From assembly GCF_014654365.1 (NCBI RefSeq), contig NZ_BNAY01000010.1:62001-126000 (forward strand): a DNA stretch of 64,000 bases, given 5' to 3'. The stretch comes from Amycolatopsis oliviviridis (GTDB lineage Bacteria > Actinomycetota > Actinomycetes > Mycobacteriales > Pseudonocardiaceae). Of this stretch, positions 57,144 to 64,000 are shown piece by piece. A program made the position numbers and the translations under genes. Below the pieces are notes generated by a model. That model had not been told where the DNA came from and did no database searches. It saw only the letters and a list, made by a program, of their open reading frames with translations. Position 1 is the first letter of the stretch; the number at the start of each line of letters is the position of its first letter.

Positions 57144-60100
57144 GAAACCCGTCGCTCGACACCCCCGCCCTCCGCAGCTGGCTGCTCGACACGGTCGCAC
57201 AACACACCGGCGTGGACGCGGCCCGGCTCGAAGCCGACCGTCCCCTCAGCGACTACGGCCTGTCCTCCCGTCAGGCCGTAGGCATCGCCGCCGATCTCGA
57301 AGACCTGCTCGGCACTCCGCTCCCGGCCACCCTGCTGTGGGAAAGCCCGACCATCGACCATCTGGCCCGCTCCCTCACCGGCGGCACCGAGCCGGAACCC
57401 GAGCCGACGGGCACGGACCGGCGCCGGACCGACCCGATCGCCGTCGTCGGCCTCGGCTGCCGCTGGCCGGGGGCGAACGGCCTCGACGAGTTCTGGGACC
57501 TGCTGCGCGGCGGACGGGACGCCGTCCGGACCGCGCCGCCGGGCCGGTGGGACGCCGACGCGGCACCGATCGTCGGCGGCTTCCTCGACGACGTGGCCGG
57601 GTTCGACGCGGATCATTTCGGCATCACTCCGCGCGAAGCGTCCACAATGGACCCTCAACAGCGGATGCTGCTGGAGGTCACCTGGGCGGCGCTGGAACAC
57701 GCCGGGATCGCCCCGGCCTCCCTGCGCGGCAGCCGGACCGGCGTGTTCACCGGGATCTCCACCCACGACTACGGGCATCTCACGATGTCGGCCGGCGGCG
57801 TCGATCTCTGGACCGCCACCGGCGCGGCCGGGAGCATCTCGGCCAACCGGCTGTCCTACGTCTACGACCTGCGCGGACCGAGTATGGCGGTGGACACCGC
57901 GTGCTCGTCGTCGCTGGTCGCGGTGCACCACGCGGTCCGCGCGCTGCGCGACGGCGAGGCGGATCTGGCCTTGGCAGGCGGGGTGAACCTCATGCTGCTG
58001 CCCGGACCGACGGCCGCGTTCGCGGCGGCGGGACTGCTCGCCGGCGACGGCCGGTGCAAGACGTTCGCCGCGGGCGCCGACGGCATCGCGCGTGCCGAGG
58101 GCTGCGGCGTCGTCGTGCTCAAGCGGCTGGCGGACGCCGAGTACGACGGCGACCGGGTGCTGGCGGTGATCCGCTCCACCGCGGTCAACTCCGACGGCCG
58201 GTCGCAGGGTATGGCGGCGCCGAATCCCATCGCCCAGCAGGACATGCTGCGCACGGCGTATCACGGCGCCCGGCTCGATCCGTCCACTGTGGACTATGTC
58301 GAGGCGCACGGCACCGGCACACTGCTGGGTGACCCGATCGAGGCCCGTTCGCTCGGCGCGGTGCTCGGCAAGGACCGCCCGGCCGACGCCCCGTTGCTGA
58401 TCGGTTCGGTGAAGACGAACATCGCGCACGCGGAGGCGGCCGCGGGGATCGCCGGGCTGATCAAGGTCGTGCTCGCGCTGTCCCGCGACGAACTGCCGCC
58501 CCAGCTGCACTTCTCCGCGCCCAACCCGCACATCCCGTTCGACGACCTGCGCCTGAAGGTGGTGACCGAGCCGACGCCGTGGCCGCGCCGGTCCGGCCGC
58601 GCCACGGCGGGGGTGTCGGCGTTCGGGTTCGGCGGGACCAACGCGCACGTCGTCCTCGAACAGGCGCCGGGCCCGGAACCGGCCGCGGACCGCACGGGCG
58701 TCCGGATCGGGCTGCTGTCCGCGCGCACCCGCGACAGGCTCACCGAACGCGCGACACAGCTGGCGAACTGGCTGGAATCCACGCCGTCGCTATCCCTCGC
58801 CGACGTCACCCACACGCTCTCCCGGCGCGACAACGGCGGACCGCACCGCGCCGCCGTCGTCGCCGGGGACACCGCCGAGCTGGCGGTGCTGCTGCGCGCC
58901 GTCGGCGCCGAGACCGATCCGCCGCCCGCGGGCGCGGTCACCGGCACCGCGTTGAGCACCGACGGCCCGGTGTTCGTGTTCTCCGGGCACGGTTCCCAAT
59001 GGCCGGGGATGGGTCGCGGGCTGCTGTCCGCCGAACCCGCCTTCGCCGCCCAGGTCGACAAGCTCCACGATCTGTTCACCGAGCACACCGGCCGATCGCT
59101 GCGCGCCCTGCTGCTCACCGAGGATCCCTTGTCCCTGCCCGAAACCCAGACGGCGATCTTCGGGACGCAGGTCGCGCTGGCCGCCCAGTGGGAGGCGCTC
59201 GGTGTCCGGCCCGCGGCCGTCGTCGGGCATTCCCTCGGTTCCGCGGCGGCCGCCGTCGTGAGCGGCGTGCTCACTCCCGACGAGGCCGTCCACCTGGTCG
59301 CGACCCGGGCCCGGCTCCTGGGCACCATCGGGCCGGGCGGCGCGATGGCGGCGGTGGAGCTGGCGCCGGAGGAACTGGAGCTGTACCCGGACATCGAACT
59401 CGCCGTCGAATCCGCGCCGGGTCAGCTCACCGTGGCCGGGGACGCGACCGTCCTCGACCTGCTCGTCGCGGAACTGGAGGCCGCCGGGCTGACCGCGCGG
59501 CGGCTGCCGGTCGAGGTCGCCGGGCACTCCGCCCGCGTCGACCCCGTCCTGCCAGCGCTCCGGGAGGCTCTCGTCGAACTGGGCGGCCGCCGTCCGACGG
59601 TGCCTTGGTACGACACGGTGCTGGCCGATCCGCAGGAGCTGCCGGACTTCGACGCCGGGTACTGGGCCGCGCATCTGCGCCGTCCGGTCCGGTTCCGCCA
59701 CGCCGTGGCGGCCGCCGCCGCGGACGGGCACCGGGTCTTCCTGGAAGTGTCGCCGCATCCGATCCTGCGGGGTTCGGTGGCCCGGACCCTGGCGGCCGAG
59801 GGAATCCACGACGCCGTCGTCACCGGGACGCTCCGCCGTGGTCAGGACGAGGTGCGCGCGCTGGGCACCGCCGCGGCCGAGCTCTACTGCGCGGGTACCC
59901 GCATCACCACCGCCGATCCGGACGACGGCGCCCGGCTGGTCGACGTCCCGCCGATGCCGTGGCGGCACGAACGGCACTGGTACACCGCCGCCGAGGAGGC
60001 GCCGTCGTTCGCGACGCGGGTGAAGGAACCCGAGCCCGTGCGCGGCGGCGGCAGAGATGGTGGTGGTGGTGGTGATCGGCTGACCGAGATCGTCGCCGCC

Positions 60101-61354
60101 GTGATGGGGCTGCGTCCCGACCGCATCGACGCCGACGTCCCGCTCGTCGAACTCGGGCTGGATTCCCTGATGGCGAACCGGATCCGGGAGACCGTCCGGC
60201 GGGAGTTCGGCACCGAACCCGATGCCGCCAGTGTGCTCAGGGGCGCCACTCTCGCCGACCTCGGCCGGGATCTCGCGCCACGCGAGAACGAGGATCCGCG
60301 TCCGGCCCGGGGTCGTGCCTGGGACGCGGCCGACCGTCTGGTGCTGCGGCTGTGGCTGGAGCACACCGGAACCGACGCGGGCGGCACTCATGTCCGGCTG
60401 AGCGAGAGCGACACACCGGACCGGCTGGCCGAGTTGCTCGCCGGAGGGCTCAGCACCGAACTCGACACGCCTGTCGACGCCGCCGAACTCCGCCGGCACG
60501 ACTCCCTCGCGGCCATCGCCGACGTCGCCCGCGCCGTCCTCGACACACGGGAGGAGCGAGGGCCGGTCCACGTCCTCACTCCCGGCGAAGACGGTGTCGC
60601 GCCGCTACTGCTGTTCCACCCTGGCGGCAGTACGTGCACGGTGTACCGGCCGCTGCTGGACAGGTTGCCGTCCGCCGTACCGTGCGTCGGGTTCGAACGC
60701 GTTCCCGGGGTCAGCGTCGAGGAACGGGTCGAGCGGCTGCTGCCGCTGGTGCGGGCGCAGCGCCGCGACCGGCCGTACCGGCTGGCGGGCTGGTCGTTCG
60801 GCGGAGCGCTGGCGTACGGAGTCGCGGCACGGCTCGCCGAAGAAGGCGAAGACGTCGAGTTCGTCGCGCTGATCGACACCATGCTCCCCCTCCCGGAGCC
60901 CGATCTCGACCCGCGCGCGTCGTCCGCCCGGCGGTTCCTGCGGTTCACCGGGTACGTCGAAGGGACCTACGGCCGCGAAGTCCGGCTCGGCCATGAGGAA
61001 CTGGCTCCGCTGCCCGAGGAGGAACAGATCGAGCTGACCATGCGACGGGTCGCCGAAGCCGGACTGCTCAGCCCCGGCGTGCTCCGGCATCAGCGTCAGT
61101 CCTTTTTGGACACCCTGGCGGCCGAACGCGCCACGCCCCGCCGTTACGACGGCCGGGTCGTGCTCTACCGGGCGGTCGAGCAGTACGCGGCCGGATTGGC
61201 GATGGAGCCACGGTACTCGCGCACGGATCTCGCGGCGGGCTGGGCGGAGTTGTGCCCGGAGCTGGAGATCGTGCCGGTCGAAGCGCACCACCTGTCGGTG
61301 GTCGACCCGCCGCACGTCGATGTCGTGGCGCGGCATCTGGCGGGACTCCTGTGA
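57140..61354 (+). CDS. Pks13-like type I PKS (ACP-KS-AT-ACP-TE)
   Basis: 1404 aa. Order: N-terminal ACP (about 10-78, Ser43 in YGLSSRQAV), KS (about 98-525, Cys255 in DTACSSS, then His in EAHGTGT and KTNIAHAE), AT (about 610-900, Ser698 in GHSLG), C-terminal ACP (about 975-1045, Ser1009 in GLDSL), thioesterase (about 1150-1404, Ser1219 in GWSFGG). This matches Pks13, which joins an activated meromycolate to a carboxyacyl chain. Matching details include GLSSR in the first ACP, FHPGGST..YRPLL in the TE, and the tail MEPRYSRTDLAAGW. No KR, DH or ER. Pks13 is 1733 aa; the difference is in linkers and the TE lid. It may serve one round of Claisen condensation. Confidence 0.92.
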   Translation: MRNPSLDTPALRSWLLDTVAQHTGVDAARLEADRPLSDYGLSSRQAVGIAADLEDLLGTPLPATLLWESPTIDHLARSLTGGTEPEPEPTGTDRRRTDPIAVVGLGCRWPGANGLDEFWDLLRGGRDAVRTAPPGRWDADAAPIVGGFLDDVAGFDADHFGITPREASTMDPQQRMLLEVTWAALEHAGIAPASLRGSRTGVFTGISTHDYGHLTMSAGGVDLWTATGAAGSISANRLSYVYDLRGPSMAVDTACSSSLVAVHHAVRALRDGEADLALAGGVNLMLLPGPTAAFAAAGLLAGDGRCKTFAAGADGIARAEGCGVVVLKRLADAEYDGDRVLAVIRSTAVNSDGRSQGMAAPNPIAQQDMLRTAYHGARLDPSTVDYVEAHGTGTLLGDPIEARSLGAVLGKDRPADAPLLIGSVKTNIAHAEAAAGIAGLIKVVLALSRDELPPQLHFSAPNPHIPFDDLRLKVVTEPTPWPRRSGRATAGVSAFGFGGTNAHVVLEQAPGPEPAADRTGVRIGLLSARTRDRLTERATQLANWLESTPSLSLADVTHTLSRRDNGGPHRAAVVAGDTAELAVLLRAVGAETDPPPAGAVTGTALSTDGPVFVFSGHGSQWPGMGRGLLSAEPAFAAQVDKLHDLFTEHTGRSLRALLLTEDPLSLPETQTAIFGTQVALAAQWEALGVRPAAVVGHSLGSAAAAVVSGVLTPDEAVHLVATRARLLGTIGPGGAMAAVELAPEELELYPDIELAVESAPGQLTVAGDATVLDLLVAELEAAGLTARRLPVEVAGHSARVDPVLPALREALVELGGRRPTVPWYDTVLADPQELPDFDAGYWAAHLRRPVRFRHAVAAAAADGHRVFLEVSPHPILRGSVARTLAAEGIHDAVVTGTLRRGQDEVRALGTAAAELYCAGTRITTADPDDGARLVDVPPMPWRHERHWYTAAEEAPSFATRVKEPEPVRGGGRDGGGGGDRLTEIVAAVMGLRPDRIDADVPLVELGLDSLMANRIRETVRREFGTEPDAASVLRGATLADLGRDLAPRENEDPRPARGRAWDAADRLVLRLWLEHTGTDAGGTHVRLSESDTPDRLAELLAGGLSTELDTPVDAAELRRHDSLAAIADVARAVLDTREERGPVHVLTPGEDGVAPLLLFHPGGSTCTVYRPLLDRLPSAVPCVGFERVPGVSVEERVERLLPLVRAQRRDRPYRLAGWSFGGALAYGVAARLAEEGEDVEFVALIDTMLPLPEPDLDPRASSARRFLRFTGYVEGTYGREVRLGHEELAPLPEEEQIELTMRRVAEAGLLSPGVLRHQRQSFLDTLAAERATPRRYDGRVVLYRAVEQYAAGLAMEPRYSRTDLAAGWAELCPELEIVPVEAHHLSVVDPPHVDVVARHLAGLL

Positions 61355-62841
61355 CCACGGCCCGGGCCGAGCGAGCGGTCGACCGCGCCCGGCCGCTCTT
61401 GGCGGTACTCGGCGCCGGGCTCTTCCTCGTGGCCGTCGACGCGACGGTGCTGCACGTCGCGTTGCCCGACCTCGTACGGCAGCTGCGGCCGGGTGCGGCG
61501 GCTCAGGTGTGGATCGTGGCGATCTACCCGCTGACCGCCGCGCCGCTGCTGCTGCCGTTCGGCACCCTCGGCGACCGGTACGGACGGCGGCGCGTACTGG
61601 TCACCGGGTACGTGGTGTTCGGGATCGCGTCGCTGGGCTGCGCGTTCGCGCCGAACGTGCCGGTGCTGCTGGGTTTCCGCGCGCTGCTCGGCGGTGGCGG
61701 CGCGATGATCATGCCGGTGACGATGTCGTTGCTCCGGGAGCTCTTCCCGGAGCAACGAGCGCGTCGCACGGCGATCGCGGTGTGCAGCGGGATCGCGGGG
61801 ACCGGCTCGGTGTTCGGACCGATCCTCGGCGGGGTCCTCGTCGAGGCGTGGGGCTGGCGGTCGACGTTCCTGCTGAACCCGCCGGTGATCCTGGCGGCGG
61901 TGGTACTGGCTCTGCGCTGGCTGCCCAGGAGTTCGCCGGGACGACGGTCGTGGGACGCGCTCAGCGCCGTCCTCGCGGCGGGCGGTGTCCTCGGGATCGC
62001 TTTCGCCATCGGGCATCCCGGGTCCTGGTTGCCCGCCGTCGTTTCGGGCGCGCTGGGCAGTGTCCTCATCGGACTGTTCATCCGCCGCCAGCGCCGGACC
62101 GATCCACCGCTGCTGGATCTCACCCTGTTCCGGGTGCCGGGAGTGCGAGCCGCGGTGGGCGGGATCCTGCTGGTGATGAGCACACTGGTCGGACTCGGCC
62201 TGTTGTTCGCCCAGTACCTCCAGGTGGTGCTCGGCCTTTCCCCGACGGCGGCGGCGACCCGGCTGTTGCTGGTGCTGGGCGCGTCGGCCGTCGGCAGCGT
62301 GGTGACCCCCTCGCTGCTGGGTCGGTTCGGCAACGCGCGGGTCCGCAGGGCCGGCTTCGCGGTGACAGCGGTGTCCTTGCTGGTCCCGGCCGCCGGACCG
62401 GCCGCGCTGACGTCGCCGGTGCTGCTGGGCGCCGGGCTCACGGGACTGGGCCTGGGAATGGCGCTCGCCCTCACGTCGAGCACCGACACCCTGCTTTCGG
62501 CGACCTCGGCCGACCAGGCGGGCGGCGCCGCGGCGGTGGAGAAGACGGGTTACGAACTGGGCGCCGGTTTCGGGACGACGGTGTTCGGTTCCTTGGCCGC
62601 CGTGGTGTACGCGGGACATCTGACCGTCCCGGCCGGGGTGCTCGAGGCTGCTCGGCAGCTGGCCTTGTCGGGACCCGCTCAAGCGGAGACGGCCGCCTCG
62701 GGACTTCCGCCGCAAGTAGCCGGCGAACTGCTCGACGCCGCCCAGGCCGCCTGTACCACCGGCTTGCAGGTGTCGGCGGCGGTCGCCGGTGGGTTGTTCG
62801 TCCTGGCCGTCCTCGTCAGCTCGGGCGGGCCTCCTCGGTGA
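61351..62841 (+). CDS. MFS exporter of the Pks13-like locus
   Basis: 496-aa MFS transporter of the DHA2 group with 14 predicted helices (VAVDATVLHVALPDL, GDRYGRRRVLV, and motif C GSVFGPILGGVLVE). It starts with a GTG overlapping the PKS stop (GTGA), so it belongs to the lipid operon. In mycobacteria the export step uses an MmpL protein; here an MFS protein occupies the slot. It may export the lipid product or an acyl-glycoside, or give resistance to a bioactive product. Its 3' end overlaps the convergent VOC gene by 26 bp. Confidence 0.9.
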   Translation: MTTARAERAVDRARPLLAVLGAGLFLVAVDATVLHVALPDLVRQLRPGAAAQVWIVAIYPLTAAPLLLPFGTLGDRYGRRRVLVTGYVVFGIASLGCAFAPNVPVLLGFRALLGGGGAMIMPVTMSLLRELFPEQRARRTAIAVCSGIAGTGSVFGPILGGVLVEAWGWRSTFLLNPPVILAAVVLALRWLPRSSPGRRSWDALSAVLAAGGVLGIAFAIGHPGSWLPAVVSGALGSVLIGLFIRRQRRTDPPLLDLTLFRVPGVRAAVGGILLVMSTLVGLGLLFAQYLQVVLGLSPTAAATRLLLVLGASAVGSVVTPSLLGRFGNARVRRAGFAVTAVSLLVPAAGPAALTSPVLLGAGLTGLGLGMALALTSSTDTLLSATSADQAGGAAAVEKTGYELGAGFGTTVFGSLAAVVYAGHLTVPAGVLEAARQLALSGPAQAETAASGLPPQVAGELLDAAQAACTTGLQVSAAVAGGLFVLAVLVSSGGPPR

Positions 62842-63235
62842 ACTGCCCGGCGTACTCCCCCGTCGGCGGGATCTCCTGGATCACGTCGATCAGCACGCCG
62901 TTGGGATCCGCGACGATGAAGTGCCGCTGCCCGAATTCCTCACTGCGCAAGGAAAGCTCCTCGGGCAGCCCCGCTTCCCCGACCAGCCGCCGGTGTTCGG
63001 CGTCGACGTCTTCGACCTCGAAGTTCAGCAACAGTCCCTGCACGGGTTCGCCGAACCCGGCGGGAATGGTTTCGTGGCCGGGCGCGAGGATCGCGAGCTC
63101 CCACTCACCGCGCTTGAGGCTGACGTACCAGTCGGCCTCGAACGTGAGCTCGAAGCCGAAGTGGCCACAGTAGAAGTCCCGCGTCTCGGCGATCTTCTCG
63201 GTCATGAGAACGGGATAGAAGCTGGTCAGACGCAT
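62816..63235 (-). CDS. VOC-family (glyoxalase/bleomycin-resistance fold) protein
   Basis: 139 aa with two beta-alpha-beta-beta-beta modules: YPVLMTEKIAETRDFYCGHFGFELTFEADWYVSL and HRRLVGEAGLPEELSLRSEEFGQRHFIVADPNGVLIDVIQEI. The pattern resembles metal-dependent VOC enzymes, but metal ligands cannot be fixed without alignment. ATG at 63235. It is divergent from the TetR gene over two 13-bp operators, so it is very likely the TetR target. Function unclear: detoxification or drug binding. Confidence 0.88.
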   Translation of the reverse strand: MRLTSFYPVLMTEKIAETRDFYCGHFGFELTFEADWYVSLKRGEWELAILAPGHETIPAGFGEPVQGLLLNFEVEDVDAEHRRLVGEAGLPEELSLRSEEFGQRHFIVADPNGVLIDVIQEIPPTGEYAGQFTEEARPS

Positions 63236-63260
63236 GGTGCCGCCTTGTCTCGCAAACAAT

Positions 63261-63273
63261 ACCGACCGTCGGT
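63261..63273. promoter_or_regulatory. TetR operator O1
   Basis: ACCGACCGTCGGT, perfect 6-bp arms around one base, 25 bp upstream of the VOC start. Confidence 0.75.
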
Positions 63274-63294
63274 TTGTTTTTACGACGTTAGCCA

Positions 63295-63307
63295 ACCGAC
63301 GGTCGGT
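63295..63307. promoter_or_regulatory. TetR operator O2
   Basis: ACCGACGGTCGGT, identical arms to O1, centre-to-centre 34 bp away and 17 bp upstream of the TetR start. Paired operators in a divergent region suit autorepression plus control of the VOC gene. Confidence 0.75.
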
Positions 63308-63324
63308 ATGTCAAGATTCCGGAC

Positions 63325-63909
63325 ATGGCCCGCACGAAGCAGCAACAACGCGAAGAGACGATGGAGGCGCTGACCGCCACCGCCCGGCGGCTGTTCGCCG
63401 AACACGGGTACGGCAAGGTCGGCCTGGAGACCATCGCGCAGACCGCGGGCGTGAGCAAAGGCGCGCTCTACCACCACTTCAGCAGCAAGGCCGACCTGTT
63501 CCGGCACGTACTCGGCGTCGTGCAGCAAGACGTCGGCGAGCAGATCGCGCGGGCCGCGGACGCCTCGCCCGACTCATGGACGGGACTGCTGGCGGGATGC
63601 CGCGCGTTCCTCGCCGCGGCGACCGATCCGGAGACGCAGCAGATCATGCTGCTGGACGGTCCGTCGGTGGTCGGCTGGCAGGACTGGCGCGAACTGGACG
63701 AGGAGGCTTCCGCCCGGCACCTCGCCGAAGCGCTGACCGGGCTGATGACCGAGGGCCTCCTGGCGAAGCGGCCCGTCGAACCGTTGGTGCGCCTGCTTTC
63801 CGGCGCGATGAACGAGGCCGCGGTCTGGCTGGCCCACTCCCCCGACCCCCAAGCCGACCTCGCCACGACCATGGACACGCTCACGCCGATGATCGAAGCA
63901 CTGCGCTGA
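63325..63909 (+). CDS. TetR-family transcriptional regulator
   Basis: 194 aa. N-terminal helix-turn-helix (ARRLFAEHGYGKVGLETIAQTAGVSKGALYHHFSSK) and an all-helical C-terminal ligand domain of about 130 residues. ATG at 63325. Two identical-arm operators lie between it and the divergent VOC gene. Ligand unknown. It ends 91 bases before the window edge; no gene start is seen in that remainder. Confidence 0.92.
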   Translation: MARTKQQQREETMEALTATARRLFAEHGYGKVGLETIAQTAGVSKGALYHHFSSKADLFRHVLGVVQQDVGEQIARAADASPDSWTGLLAGCRAFLAAATDPETQQIMLLDGPSVVGWQDWRELDEEASARHLAEALTGLMTEGLLAKRPVEPLVRLLSGAMNEAAVWLAHSPDPQADLATTMDTLTPMIEALR

Positions 63910-64000
63910 GCGAGACTGTTGAGCTTCAGAGCTGCCGCCCAACGCGAAAGGCCCCACTCAGTGGTGGACTGTAAACGAGCGGTGTAGCTCCCAATCCTGG

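Noticed and set aside
55625..61354. A 1909-codon frame extending the PKS upstream through the FAAL gene
   Set aside because: Codons before 57140 are a shadow of the FAAL frame; an ATGA overlap marks the PKS start and the ACP begins immediately after it.
63910..64000. A gene start at the right edge of the window
   Set aside because: The last 91 bases show no ribosome site with an open frame and no recognisable motif.

Overview
The window is high-GC actinomycete chromosome. Several features point to Amycolatopsis or a close relative in the Pseudonocardiaceae: dense genes joined by 4-bp ATGA/GTGA overlaps, many GTG starts, a mixture of catabolic, regulatory, resistance and lipid genes, and many long perfect intergenic hairpins built on TGAAGG..CCTTCA and GAAAGCCAC..GTGGCTTTC. 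The genus is inferred from gene content and repeat style. No rRNA, tRNA, CRISPR array, prophage or transposase gene is visible.

Layout. 0.1-1.6 kb: a secreted TAP-like serine hydrolase. 1.8-9.1 kb: an organic-acid catabolic locus. A LysR gene sits between a leftward operon (CoA-transferase alpha and beta, 3-hydroxyacyl-CoA dehydrogenase, acyl-CoA dehydrogenase) and a rightward pair (MHS-family importer, MaoC hydratase). Together they would import an acid, activate it with CoA and carry out most of one beta-oxidation turn; no thiolase is present. 9.4-12.4 kb: a MerR regulator and a membrane protein, divergent from a second TAP-like hydrolase, with matching MerR-type promoters on both sides. 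12.6-17.2 kb: a GPP34 protein, a DUF6069 protein and an operon of amino-acid permease, small membrane protein and M20 dipeptidase. 17.2-24.0 kb: a DHA2 exporter with a cytoplasmic tail, a HAF-repeat secreted protein, a phosphotransferase and a type-B carboxylesterase.

24.2-28.3 kb: a single-chain indolepyruvate ferredoxin oxidoreductase, divergent from an Lrp/AsnC regulator. 28.3-40.4 kb: a defence and maintenance stretch with a WYL regulator and UvrA-like protein, a YidC paralogue with DUF6412, two ABC-F proteins, a DUF218 protein, a methyltransferase and a PRC/DUF2382 stress protein. The second ABC-F gene carries a short leader peptide and an apparent attenuator. 40.5-49.3 kb: signalling and metal genes, including a Ser/Thr kinase operon, a response regulator/CHASE3 histidine kinase/SpoIIE phosphatase operon, terC behind a probable yybP-ykoY manganese riboswitch, and an LLM flavoprotein. 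49.9-51.1 kb: an SRPBCC gene facing a MarR operon.

51.1-62.8 kb is the most striking part. The divergent gene set is glycosyltransferase, short-chain reductase and antigen-85-like secreted acyltransferase on one side. On the other are a secreted protein, a fatty-acyl-AMP ligase, an ACP-KS-AT-ACP-TE polyketide synthase of Pks13 architecture, and an MFS exporter. These are the recognisable parts of mycolic-acid assembly (FadD32, Pks13, CmrA, Ag85) in compact form. If the host lacks mycolates, as Amycolatopsis does, the locus probably makes an uncharacterised mycolate-like branched lipid or its glycosyl ester. 62.8-64.0 kb: a VOC-fold gene divergent from a TetR regulator across two 13-bp operators; the final 91 bases hold nothing recognisable.
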